A DNA stretch of 64,000 nucleotides, from positions 2,108,501-2,172,500 of the forward strand of contig CP046177.1 in assembly GCA_014075215.1 (NCBI GenBank), written 5' to 3'. Under the pieces are notes generated by a model that ran no database searches, was not told the DNA's origin, and was given only the letters and a program-made list of their open reading frames with translations. Origin of the DNA: Flavobacteriaceae bacterium. Lineage in GTDB: Bacteria > Bacteroidota > Bacteroidia > Flavobacteriales > Flavobacteriaceae. Positions within the stretch are counted from its first letter, which is position 1. Each line of letters begins with the position of its first letter. Positions 34,844 to 44,647 of this stretch are shown here, piece after piece. A program made the translations under genes and the position numbers.

Positions 34844-35821
34844 TTAAATCTTACGTTCTACCACGTAATCAATCATTTTAATCAATGAACTTTTATACGG
34901 AGAGTCTTTGTAATTGCTCAGAATTGCAAGTGCTTTGTTTTTATAAGCATGCATAGTAGCAATGGTATATTGTATTCCTCCGCTCTGCTTAACAAAATGA
35001 ATGAGTTCTTTTATTCTTTTTTTCTCTTTATTGTGCTTTTTTATAGAATCAATAATCCATGCTTTATCTTTTTCCGAACTATGGTTAAGCGCATAGATCA
35101 GCGGTAAAGTCATTTTTTTCTCTTTAATGTCTATTCCGATAGGTTTCCCGATTTTTTCATCGGAATAATCAAATAAATCATCTTTGATTTGAAAAGCCAT
35201 TCCGATATACTGCCCAAACATTCTCATTTGTTGGATGGTCTCTTGATTTACTCCTACGGAGGCTGCTCCGATGCCACAACAAGCAGCAATTAATGTAGCT
35301 GTTTTCTGACGAATAATTTCAAAATAAACATCTTCGGTAATGTCTAGCTTTCTTGCTTTTTCAATTTGTAATAATTCTCCTTCACTCATTTCGCGAACTG
35401 CAATAGAAATGAGTTTTAACAGATCAAAATCTTCATTATCTATAGAGAGTAACAACCCCTTGGAAAGTAAATAATCGCCTACTAAAACAGCAATTTTGTT
35501 TTTCCAGAGCGCATTGATAGAAAAAAATCCCCTTCTGCGGTTACTGTCATCCACAACATCGTCATGTACTAAGGTAGCCGTGTGAATTAATTCCACTATG
35601 GAAGCTCCTCGATAGGTTCGCTCATCAAATCCTCCGTCAGAGGCCATTTTTGCAGTTAAAAAAACAAACATCGGGCGCATTTGTTTTCCTTTTCTTCGTA
35701 CAATATAATAAGTAATTCTATTGAGCAGCGGGGCTTTGGAGATCATTGCATCTTTGAATTTACTTTCAAAGAGCTCCATCTCTTTTTTGATAGGCTGTTT
35801 TATGTTTTCAACTAGCTTCAT
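34844..35821 (-). CDS. Long-chain polyprenyl diphosphate synthase
   Basis: 325 residues. First aspartate-rich motif LVHDDVVDDSNRRRG, second motif QIKDDLFDYSDE, GKQMRPMFVFLTAKMAS near the N terminus, and GKPIGIDIKEKKMTLPLIYA. Condenses isopentenyl diphosphate units, probably for the menaquinone side chain. Adjacent to rlmN, as often in flavobacteria. Intact. Confidence 0.9.
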   Translation of the reverse strand: MKLVENIKQPIKKEMELFESKFKDAMISKAPLLNRITYYIVRRKGKQMRPMFVFLTAKMASDGGFDERTYRGASIVELIHTATLVHDDVVDDSNRRRGFFSINALWKNKIAVLVGDYLLSKGLLLSIDNEDFDLLKLISIAVREMSEGELLQIEKARKLDITEDVYFEIIRQKTATLIAACCGIGAASVGVNQETIQQMRMFGQYIGMAFQIKDDLFDYSDEKIGKPIGIDIKEKKMTLPLIYALNHSSEKDKAWIIDSIKKHNKEKKRIKELIHFVKQSGGIQYTIATMHAYKNKALAILSNYKDSPYKSSLIKMIDYVVERKI

Positions 35822-35865
35822 GTAGTACTACAAAAGTACAAAATATAAGCCTATACGGAAATATA

Positions 35866-36526
35866 CTACGATTTATTTGCTAATTGCCCGCAAGCCGCAT
35901 CGATATCTTTCCCCCTCGAACAGCGAACATTTACCACAATATCATATATTTCCAAGTGAGATATATAATTCTGAACCACTCTTGAATCGGCCTGCCGAAA
36001 TGTTCTGTCACCAATCGGGTTGTATGCTATCAAATTTACTTTGCAAGGAATATGCTGACAAAAATCTACTAAAGCTTTGATATCTTCTTCTCTGTCATTG
36101 ATTCCATCCCAGACTATATATTCATAGGTTACTTTTCGCTTGGTTCTTGAATACCAATACTTTAAAGATTCAGCCAAATCTTGCAGAGGAAAGGTTTTGT
36201 TAAAAGGCATAATGGAAGTTCTTTTTTCGTCTACAGCGGAATGTAGCGATACGGCAAGATTAAATTTTACCTGATCATCCGCCATTTTTTGAATCATTTT
36301 CGGAACTCCGGATGTCGACACTGTTATCCTTTTTGATGACATTCCCAAGCCTTCAGGTGAAGTGATCTTATCAATTGCCTTAAGTACATTATTATAATTC
36401 ATCAGAGGTTCTCCCATTCCCATAAAAACAATATTAGATAATTTACGATCGTGATATAACCTACTTTGTTTGTCTATGACTACAACCTGATCGTAAATCT
36501 CATCGGGGTGGATATGCAACAAAAAA
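35866..36526 (-). pseudogene. rlmN: 23S rRNA/tRNA adenine-C2 methyltransferase, N-terminal third lost
   Basis: About 220 of the usual 345 residues remain, from HPDEIYDQVVVIDKQ to the C-terminal RCSRGKDIDAACGQLANKS. NIVFMGMGEPLMNY (SAM binding) is kept. The part with the 4Fe-4S ligands CxxxCxxC, which lies just before HPDEIYDQ, is gone. Upstream there is an IS3-type element and then only about 125 bases before queA, so the missing 350-400 bases were deleted, not displaced. The frame now begins in IS3 sequence. It cannot make a working radical-SAM enzyme. Confidence 0.88.
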
Positions 36527-36538
36527 TGGTACAAAAAG

Positions 36539-37408
36539 TTAAGCTACATTTTTGATTTGATATAATTTTTCAAATTCGATGATATTTTTGTAACCAAGAG
36601 CAGAATGTCTTCTGTATCTGTTGTACCAAGTTTCTATGTATTCAAAGACTTTAATTTGAAGACTTTTGTTGGATATAAACTTATTGTCTATCATTAGTTC
36701 TGTTTTGATTGTTTTAAAAAAAGATTCAGCTACTGCATTATCCCAACAGTTTCCTTTTCTACTCATACTGGGTGTTACATGATAACTTTTAAGGATATTA
36801 ACAAACGCATGAGATGCGTATTGTACACCTCGATCAGAATGAAAAATCATACCTTCACAAGGCATTCTGTTGTTTACAGCCATTCTCCATGCAGCAATGA
36901 TAGTTTGTCTTGCTTTGAGTCCATTGCTCAAAGACCAACCAATGACTTTACGATCAAACAGGTCAATAATTACCGTTAAGTACAGCCATCCTTGTGCAGT
37001 CTTTAAATAGGTAATATCAGAAACCCATTTCTGTGCAGCAGCGGTAGCTTTAAAATCTCTATCCAATACATTATCAGCTACTGGATATTGATGCTTAGAA
37101 TCTGTCGTGACAACAAATTTCTTTTTACGAACTGCTTTAATCCCGTGTTTTTTCATCAATCGTGCTACCCTAGACCTATATACTTTAAACCCTTTAGCTT
37201 TGAGTTCCTCTGTAATTCTAGGACTTCCATAAGTAGATTTACTTCGCTCACAGATACGGTGAATCTCAGAGAGTAGCATACGATTTTTTCCATCTCTATC
37301 TGATGGAACATAATTCTTACTCCTGTAATAACTGTTTCTACTAATTTTAAAAATTTTACACATCTTCCCAACCGGATATTCTCTACTGTAATCTTTGATA
37401 AATTTCAA
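36539..37408 (-). CDS. IS3-family transposase OrfB (integrase core)
   Basis: 289 residues. HTH_21 region (ICERSKSTYGSPRITEELKA) and then the rve core: WVSDITYLKT (first D), FHSDRGVQYAS (second D) and GNCWDNAVAESFFKTIKTEL (E). KWVSDITYL and CWDNA are the usual IS3 wording. It overlaps orfA by 4 bases; frameshift fusion to OrfAB is the rule in this family. Intact. Confidence 0.93.
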   Translation of the reverse strand: MKFIKDYSREYPVGKMCKIFKISRNSYYRSKNYVPSDRDGKNRMLLSEIHRICERSKSTYGSPRITEELKAKGFKVYRSRVARLMKKHGIKAVRKKKFVVTTDSKHQYPVADNVLDRDFKATAAAQKWVSDITYLKTAQGWLYLTVIIDLFDRKVIGWSLSNGLKARQTIIAAWRMAVNNRMPCEGMIFHSDRGVQYASHAFVNILKSYHVTPSMSRKGNCWDNAVAESFFKTIKTELMIDNKFISNKSLQIKVFEYIETWYNRYRRHSALGYKNIIEFEKLYQIKNVA

Positions 37409-37704
37409 TACTTCCGATCGCTCTTGGAGAAGATGCTCACGGCCTTTTTTAAGATATCCCGCTCCATGGTAACATCCTTGAGCTGTTTACGTAATCGCTC
37501 TAACTCTTTCTGATCTTCTGTGAGTTGTTTGACGCCATTACCGCTAAAAGCTAAATCAGGACGCTGTTCTAATTCTCTACGCCATCTGTAAATAAGATCT
37601 GCACTGATTCCCAATTCCATGGCAATCTGCTTTGTGTTACCTCGTACATTGCTTAATTCTACTGCTTTAATTTTAAACTCTTTACTGTATTTTCTTCGTT
37701 TCAT
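37405..37704 (-). CDS. IS3-family transposase OrfA (HTH_8)
   Basis: 99 residues: KRRKYSKEFKIKAVELS, GNTKQIAMELGISADLIYRW and a leucine-zipper-like tail (LERLRKQLKDVTMERDILKK). It binds the IS ends and is fused by frameshifting to OrfB. Intact. Confidence 0.93.
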   Translation of the reverse strand: MKRRKYSKEFKIKAVELSNVRGNTKQIAMELGISADLIYRWRRELEQRPDLAFSGNGVKQLTEDQKELERLRKQLKDVTMERDILKKAVSIFSKSDRKY

Positions 37705-37874
37705 ATGGTTAAGTTATTTTAGATAAAATTAGCTTAACTCTTTGTCACTCTAAATGTAGCAAGTCCAATTTTCTCTTTTGCAGAGGATAGGAGAAAAGTA
37801 AAAATTCATCAGAAAGAAAAAGAGCTATGAAAATTTACAACCCCTCACACTAAATGAATTACTACATTAATCCG

Positions 37875-38924
37875 TTATAAAATCAACATCGCATCTCCAT
37901 AAGAATAAAACTTGTACTCTTCTTTTACTGCTTCTTTATACGCTTTCATAATGAAGTCATACCCTACAAACGCGGCAGTCATCATCAATAAAGTTGATTG
38001 TGGCATATGGAAATTCGTAATCATACTATTCGCAATACTGAAATCATAAGGAGGGAAAATAAATTTATTTGTCCATTCTTCATAGGAATTCAACCGGCTA
38101 TCTGCAGATACTGAAGATTCTATGGAACGCATTACTGTTGTTCCAACGGCACATACTTTATTCTTTTGATCCAAGGCATTGTTAATGGTCCGTGTGCTAT
38201 TTTGTGGAATGATAATTTGCTCGGAATCCATTTTATGTTTTGATAAATCCTCCACTTCCACCGGGCTAAACGTACCTAAACCAACATGTAATGTCAATTC
38301 GGCAAAATCAACTCCTTTAATTTCCAGGCGTTTCATCAGGTGTTTGGAAAAGTGCAAACCGGCAGTAGGTGCAGCTACTGCGCCTTCATTCTTAGCAAAT
38401 ATGGTTTGATATCTTTCTCCGTCCGAAGGCTCAACAGCTCTCTTTATGTATTTTGGCAACGGTGTTTGCCCTAATTCTACTAATTTATTTCTAAACGCTT
38501 CATAGCTGCCGTCAAATAAAAAACGTAATGTTCTCCCTCTTGAGGTAGTATTATCAATTACCTCGGCTACCAAACTATCATCTTCTCCAAAAAATAATTT
38601 ATTTCCAATCCTGATTTTTCTGGCCGGATCAACCAAGACATCCCACAATCTGTTTTCGGGATTTAATTCCCTTAGCAGAAATACCTCAATCCTGGCACCT
38701 GTCTTTTCTTTATTACCATACATTCTGGCAGGAAAGACCTTGGTATTGTTTAAAATCATTACATCTCCTTCACCAAAATAATGAATAAGGTCTTTAAACA
38801 CCTTATGTTCTATTGACTGATCTTTTCTGTTTAATACCATTAAGCGAGATTCGTCCCTGTGCTCCGAAGGATATTCTGCCAGTAAACGAAGAGGTAGATC
38901 GAATTTGAAATGAGATAGCTTCAT
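37875..38924 (-). CDS. queA: S-adenosylmethionine:tRNA ribosyltransferase-isomerase
   Basis: 349 residues. Starts MKLSHFKFDLPLRLLAEYP; central GAVAAPTAGLHFSKHLM and ELTLHVGLGTFSPV; C-terminal NFHMPQSTLLMMTAAF. Transfers and isomerises the ribosyl part of SAM in the queuosine modification of tRNA, including the tRNA-Asp seen in this window. Usual neighbours are aroA upstream and rlmN downstream, both present. Confidence 0.95.
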   Translation of the reverse strand: MKLSHFKFDLPLRLLAEYPSEHRDESRLMVLNRKDQSIEHKVFKDLIHYFGEGDVMILNNTKVFPARMYGNKEKTGARIEVFLLRELNPENRLWDVLVDPARKIRIGNKLFFGEDDSLVAEVIDNTTSRGRTLRFLFDGSYEAFRNKLVELGQTPLPKYIKRAVEPSDGERYQTIFAKNEGAVAAPTAGLHFSKHLMKRLEIKGVDFAELTLHVGLGTFSPVEVEDLSKHKMDSEQIIIPQNSTRTINNALDQKNKVCAVGTTVMRSIESSVSADSRLNSYEEWTNKFIFPPYDFSIANSMITNFHMPQSTLLMMTAAFVGYDFIMKAYKEAVKEEYKFYSYGDAMLIL

Positions 38925-39130
38925 CTAAATTGTTTTTTTATAATGGTGGCAAATATACGATCTACAAACTGCCCTTGTCAAGTATTTTTAGATATCGAAT
39001 CTAAAAAGCAATAATAAATTTTATTATTAAAAAAAGGATTTTTAACGAGTATAAAACTTAAAACTTTCAAACCAGAAAATATAAGGCTAAATCAATATAA
39101 GCAGATACCCTATCTAACAAAAATCTCTAC

Positions 39131-40354
39131 TTATGAAAGTATATATCCCAACTGCTTCATGTCCTGCCAAAAATTACGATATGATTTTGTAACAACATTT
39201 GCATCTAATATATACAATGAAGTCAATAATCCTAACGGAGCAAATGCCATAGCCATCCGGTGGTCGTGATATGTTTCAATGGCTACGCCGGAATGTATTT
39301 TCGAAGCAGGTTTTAAATCTAAACGCTCATTAGTAACCGTAATATCCGCTCCCAGTTTTGTCAACTCATTCTTTAGTGCTTCCAATCGGTCTGCCTCTTT
39401 GATCTTCAGCGTATGCAAACCCGTTAAACGGCAACCTATTTGCAATCCAAAACAGGTTACGGCAATGGTTTGCGCAATATCGGGAGCCTTGTTTAAATCA
39501 ATCTCCAGAGGTTTTTTACAAGATGCTGCCACCTTCTTTAGTACAATTGTATTTTCCTTAAAAATCGTTTTCACTCCAAAATACTCATAAATTGCTGCAA
39601 GTACGGCATCGCCTTGTAAACTCTCTTTTTTATAAGATGACAGCGTAATTTCAGAACCAAGGCTACTCAATGCCGCCACGGAATAAAAATAAGATGCGGA
39701 ACTCCAGTCAGACTCCACAACCACAGATTGTTTTTTAAATCCCCGTAAAGGCTTTACCTTAATGATTTGATTTTCAAAATAAGTTTCAACCCCCAATTGG
39801 TTTAATAATGACAATGTCATATTTATATAAGGAATTGAAGTAATTTCACCTAATAGCTCAATCGTCAATCCATGGGTCAGACGAGTAGCAATCAGAAGTA
39901 ATGCGGAAATATATTGACTGCTTACATTTCCGCGAATTTTAACAAAATCCTTTGTCAGTTTTTTTCCGGAAATTTTCAAGGGAGGATATCCTCCTTTATC
40001 TATATAAGAAATGTCAGCTCCCAAATCTTTCAGAGCGCCTACTAAAATTTGTATCGGTCGGTTATGCATCCTGTCCGATCCGGATATAATTACCATCCTC
40101 CCCTTTTGTATGGCAAAAAATGCCGTAAGAAACCGCATGGCTGTTCCGGCATGCCCGATATTTATTTCGTTTTTTTTTGTAGATAATGCTTCTTGCAAGT
40201 GGTGTGTATCGTCCGAGTCGGATACATTTTCAATAGCAATTTCCGGAAATAATTTTTGAAGAATTAACAGTCGGTTCGACTTGCTTTTGGATCCGGAGAT
40301 GCTCAGATGCCCACTTATCAATTTATTTTCAACACCTTGAATATGAATTTTCAT
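39131..40354 (-). CDS. aroA: 3-phosphoshikimate 1-carboxyvinyltransferase (EPSP synthase)
   Basis: 407 residues, slightly short of the 425-430 of enterobacteria, as in other Bacteroidota. SGSKSKSNRLLILQKL at the phosphate site, NIGHAGTAMRFLTAFFA, SDRMHNRPIQ, and LKIKEADRLEALKNEL plus YHDHRMAMAFAPL near the end. Makes EPSP in the shikimate pathway. Upstream of queA, same strand, 206-base gap. Intact. Confidence 0.93.
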   Translation of the reverse strand: MKIHIQGVENKLISGHLSISGSKSKSNRLLILQKLFPEIAIENVSDSDDTHHLQEALSTKKNEINIGHAGTAMRFLTAFFAIQKGRMVIISGSDRMHNRPIQILVGALKDLGADISYIDKGGYPPLKISGKKLTKDFVKIRGNVSSQYISALLLIATRLTHGLTIELLGEITSIPYINMTLSLLNQLGVETYFENQIIKVKPLRGFKKQSVVVESDWSSASYFYSVAALSSLGSEITLSSYKKESLQGDAVLAAIYEYFGVKTIFKENTIVLKKVAASCKKPLEIDLNKAPDIAQTIAVTCFGLQIGCRLTGLHTLKIKEADRLEALKNELTKLGADITVTNERLDLKPASKIHSGVAIETYHDHRMAMAFAPLGLLTSLYILDANVVTKSYRNFWQDMKQLGYILS

Positions 40355-42746
40355 AAATACTTCACTCTAATAATAAATACCTAAATTTAGACTTCTTAAA
40401 ACAACCTGACTAAAATGAAAAAAATAATTTTTGTTCTTATATGCTTTCTCATTTCCGAAAGCTACAAAGTTAATGCTCAAAAAAAAGCTACCAAATATTC
40501 CAAAATATATTTTAATGCCACTAAATGGCGCAATATTGGCCCATTTCGAGGTGGACGAAGTGCTGCTGTAACGGGTGTTCCCGGTAAGGCCAACCTCTTT
40601 TATATGGGTACTACGGGTGGCGGAGTATGGAAAACAACGGATGCCGGGAATACCTGGGAGAATATTTCTGATGGTTTTTTTGGAGGTTCTGTGGGTGCTG
40701 TTGCCGTTAGCGAATGGGATCACAATGTCATCTATGTTGGCAACGGTGAAAAAACCGTACGCGGAAATGTTTCTTCAGGTGATGGAATCTGGAAATCTGT
40801 CAATGCAGGAAAAACATGGAAACATATGGGGCTTAAAAATGCGCGTCATATTCCCAGAGTGCGAATCCACCCTAAAAATCCCGATATTGTATATGCAGGA
40901 GTATTAGGGGATCTGTTCAAATCTTCCGAAGACAGAGGTGTTTATAAATCTGTTGACGGAGGAAAAACATGGAATAAAAAATTATTTGCTAACAAAGATG
41001 CCGGGGTTATAGATTTAATCATCGATCCGAATAATCCCAGAATTCTATATGCCACTACCTGGAATGTTAGAAGAACCCCCTACGGTTTATCTAGTGGCGG
41101 ATAAGGGTCTGCTTTGTGGAAAAGTACTGACGAGGGTGAAACCTGGACAAATATTTCTGCTAATAAAGGGTTGCCGGAAGGAATTTGGGGCATCAGCGGT
41201 ATTACAGTATCGCCGGTAAACTCCAATATTGTCTGGGCTTTGATAGAGAATAAAAAAGGCGGTGTTTATAAATCTGTCGATGCGGGAAAAACATGGAGAT
41301 TAATTAACAGTGAGCGCAAACTACGGCAGCGCGCATGGTATTATACCCGTCTGTATGCAGATACACAAGATGAAAACGTACTATATGTTTTAAATATTCG
41401 CTACCACCGCTCTACCGACGGAGGAAAAACCTATAAAACATACAATGCCCCGCATGGAGACCATCACGATTTATGGATTGCTCCGGAAGATAACCAACGT
41501 ATGATTATTGGCGATGATGGTGGCACCCAGGTTTCTTTTGATGCGGGAATCAATTGGACTACTTATTTGAACCAGCCCACAGCACAATTTTACCGTGTTA
41601 CTACCGATGATCATTTCTCTTACCGGATCTATGGAGCTCAACAGGATAATTCTACCGTTAGAGTTTCACACAGAACACAGGGGCGTTTTATCGGTGAAAA
41701 GGACTGGGAAGCTACTGCCGGAGGAGAAAGTGCACATATAGCCATTGACCCTAACAATAATGATATTGTTTACGGAGGAAGTTATGGTGGCTTATTGACC
41801 CGTAAAAATCATACGACAGGAGAAACAAGAGCCATTAATGTTTGGCCGGATGATCCTATGGGACACGGAGCTGAAGATTTTAAATACCGTTTTCAGTGGA
41901 ATTTTCCTATTTTGTTCTCACCTCATCAAAAAAACAAATTGTATGCTGCCTCAAATCACTTACATGTTACAACAAATGAAGGACAGTCATGGAAAGTAAT
42001 AAGCCCTGACTTAACCCGAAACGATCCCAAGACACTGGGGCCTTCCGGCGGACCTATTACAAAAGACAATACAGGCGTTGAATATTACGGAACTATTTTT
42101 GCTGTCAACGAATCAAAATATGAAGAGGGTTTGATTTGGACAGGTTCTGATGACGGGTTGGTTTATATAACAAAAAACGGTGGTAAAAGCTGGATGAACG
42201 TTACTCCTGAAAAAATGCCGGAGTGGATGATGATCAACTGTATTGAAGTAGATCCTTTCCATAAAGGTGGTGCATATATTGTCGGAACAAAATACAAAAC
42301 CGGAGACTACCGGCCCTATATTTACAAAACGGAAAATTACGGAAAATCCTGGAAGCAAATCACCGATGGAATTGGTTCGGAAGATTTTACACGTACCCTG
42401 AGAGCTGACCCAAAGCGTAAAGGCTTATTATATGCAGGAACGGAAAGAGGTGTGTATATCTCTTTTGACGAAGGGGCTAATTGGCAAAAATTTCAGCTAA
42501 ATTTACCCATTGTGCCTATTACGGATTTGGCTACTAAAAACAATCATCTGATTGCAGCTACACAAGGCCGTTCTTTTTGGATGATTGATGATCTGACACC
42601 ACTACATCAGTTAACTGTCAATCTGATGAGACAGGATGTTATTCTGTTTAAACCTCAGGACAGTTATCGAATGGGTGGCGGGCGCGGAGCCACTTCAAAA
42701 ACTCGTGGAACCAATCATCACGGTGGCGTTGCTATCAATTTTTTTA

Positions 42747-43786
42747 GGCTAAGTTCTAATTAACATATTAAATAGTTATTGTTTATATTCATACCATACG
42801 CTATTTGAAGCAATAGCAGTAACAGCGGTCATTTTGCTAGTGGAATTCTTAATTTTTTCAAGAACCAAGAACCAGTTCAAGTAATTTTGAAGGTACTTTG
42901 TTGCAACACCATTGAAAGACTCCATAAATTTTCTCAATCGCATATCCATATTATTAACATTTTGTACGTGGTACACTTTATCTATAGTTCGCTGTCCTTT
43001 TGAGGCGTTAAACTTTTTATGATTAAGTGTATTTGCTTTTGCAAAAGCACCATAACTTCTATGACTATCACTACAGATGACCTCTACTTTGTTGAGCTTT
43101 CCTTTGAGTACTTTATCTAAGCCCTTTTTACTTATACGACCTCTGGTTGCTACTTTAAAGTCTTTGTTTCCAGATCTATCGCAAGTAGCAATTACGGCTA
43201 CTTTTTCATTGCTTATGCCCGCTTTGCTTGCTTTCTCACCGCGTTGTCTTGGTTTTCTATCTAAATGACGATTTCCTTTTTCTGAATAAGCGAAGAACAA
43301 ATCGTCACTCTCAACAATACCTTGAAATTCTTCTACTGAAACACTAGAAAATGAGGTGAGTAATTTGTGTCGCCAATCAAAAGAGGTTTGAATGGATATC
43401 CCTGTTTCTTTGGCACTTTTCCTAATACTATAGCCAGACAATAGGCAGTATAGATACTTGCTTAATTTGTCTTTCTTCTTTATACCATACCAAAACTTGC
43501 CTGTAGTCTCACTAAAGTTCTTCTTACAATCATTACAAAAATAACGCTGAACACCTTTGAGTTTACCATTGGCTCGAATACGTTTCTTTGTACAATGTGG
43601 ACAGGTAATAGCTTTATCCTGTTTATCATCTTTAACAGCACTCCCTTGCAAAGACAGTGATAGTAAAGACGACACAATCTCTTGCTGAGTAGCTGTAGAA
43701 CTGTTTGTGAAATAATCTCTAAAATCTGATGGAATCATATAATCTGTTTTTATCAAAGATAATACATATATTTATTAGAACTTAGC
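42747..43786 (-). mobile_element. IS1595-type insertion sequence B
   Basis: About 1040 bases. Ends GGCTAAGTTCTAAT at 42747 and, on the reverse strand, AGCTAAGTTCTAAT near 43787. The flanks TTTTTTTA and TATTTTTA are alike at seven of eight positions, so an 8-bp duplication with one change is likely. It carries one transposase on the minus strand and lies inside the BNR-repeat gene. Ends may be off by one or two bases. Confidence 0.82.
42776..43756 (-). CDS. IS1595-family transposase B
   Basis: 326 residues. Zinc ribbon CPHCTKKRIRANGKLKG...RYFCNDCKKNF, SIRKSAKETGISIQTSFDWR helix-turn-helix-like segment, DDE core beginning GIVESDDLFFAYSEKG, CSDSHRSYG (second D) and YHVQNVNNMDMRLRKFM. Same architecture as element A but a different sequence and different ends, so a separate arrival. 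Intact. Confidence 0.88.
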   Translation of the reverse strand: MIKTDYMIPSDFRDYFTNSSTATQQEIVSSLLSLSLQGSAVKDDKQDKAITCPHCTKKRIRANGKLKGVQRYFCNDCKKNFSETTGKFWYGIKKKDKLSKYLYCLLSGYSIRKSAKETGISIQTSFDWRHKLLTSFSSVSVEEFQGIVESDDLFFAYSEKGNRHLDRKPRQRGEKASKAGISNEKVAVIATCDRSGNKDFKVATRGRISKKGLDKVLKGKLNKVEVICSDSHRSYGAFAKANTLNHKKFNASKGQRTIDKVYHVQNVNNMDMRLRKFMESFNGVATKYLQNYLNWFLVLEKIKNSTSKMTAVTAIASNSVWYEYKQ

Positions 43787-44647
43787 TATTTTTATTAGAG
43801 AAAATGCAGAAAAAGATACTGTTTCAATTCATATTTATGATAGCAAAGACACACTGATTAAAACGTTTAGCGCAAAACCTGACCAAGAGAAAAAAGAAGG
43901 AAAACTAACCGTAAAAGACGGGAATAACATTTTTTATTGGGATATGATGTATCCCGGAGCCGAGCGTGTGAAAGGAATGATCTTATGGTGGGCTTCTTTA
44001 AACGGCCCTATGGCCTTACCCGGCACTTATAAGGTGACCTTAAAAGTAGAGGAAACTTTAAAATCTAAAAATTTTACCATCCTTAAAAATCCTGTTTCCG
44101 AAACTACTTTGGCAGATATAAAGGCGCAGTTTTATTTTATTAACGATATCAATGAAAAAGTAACTGAAATTCACAAAGCGTTAAAAAAGGTAAAGAAGGC
44201 CAGAGCCAGGATAAAAGCCTTTACAAAAACAGTCAAGGACAAAGAAAAACACAAAGCGCTGTTGGAATATGCAGATGCTCTGGTAAAAGATATGACAAAG
44301 GTTGAAGAAACATTATATCAAACAAAAAGTAAGAGTAATCAAGATCCGTTGAACTTTCCCATTCGTTTAAACAACAAATTGGCGCACTTAAATTCGTTGA
44401 CCAGAATTGGCAGTTATGCCCCTACGCAACAGGCTATTGATTTTAAAAATGAAATCAGCAAAGAGATTGACAAAGAGTTGGCCAAGCTCTATGATATTTT
44501 CAACCACCGAATAAAAACACTTAATGAGAAAATAAAAGACAGCCGGATTGACTTGATTCGTTTAGATTAACCTTTTAAATCAAATCTTGTAAACCAAACC
44601 CTGAAACTTTTAAACTTATAAATAGTCAAGGCTTAATAACTACTCAA

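Larger units (their letters stand above)
36527..37748 (-). mobile_element. IS3-type insertion sequence
   Basis: About 1220 bases holding orfA and orfB. The ends match as imperfect inverted repeats: TGGTACAAAAAGTTAAGCTA at 36527 and TGACAAAGAGTTAAGCTA (reverse strand) near 37747. No direct repeat is found around it. That agrees with a deletion starting at the element edge, which removed the front of rlmN. Ends are accurate to a few bases. Confidence 0.85.
40415..44570 (+). pseudogene. Secreted BNR/sortilin-repeat glycosidase-like protein, stop codon plus IS
   Basis: A signal peptide (about residues 1-20) precedes NIGPFRGGRSAAVTGVPG and many BNR/Asp-box repeats (GVWKTTDAGNTWENI, GIWKSVNAGKTWKHM, GVYKSVDGGKTWNK). 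Related flavobacterial proteins are near 1050 residues and fold as beta-propellers with a C-terminal helical part. An in-frame TAA at 41102-41104 (GG*GSALWKS) breaks it at residue 229. An IS1595-type element then cuts it at 42747, after INFF; the end (from IRENAEKD at about 43790 to TAA 44570) stays in frame. Two separate hits. Substrate unknown, though outer-membrane-associated peptidase partners are a guess. Confidence 0.85.
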
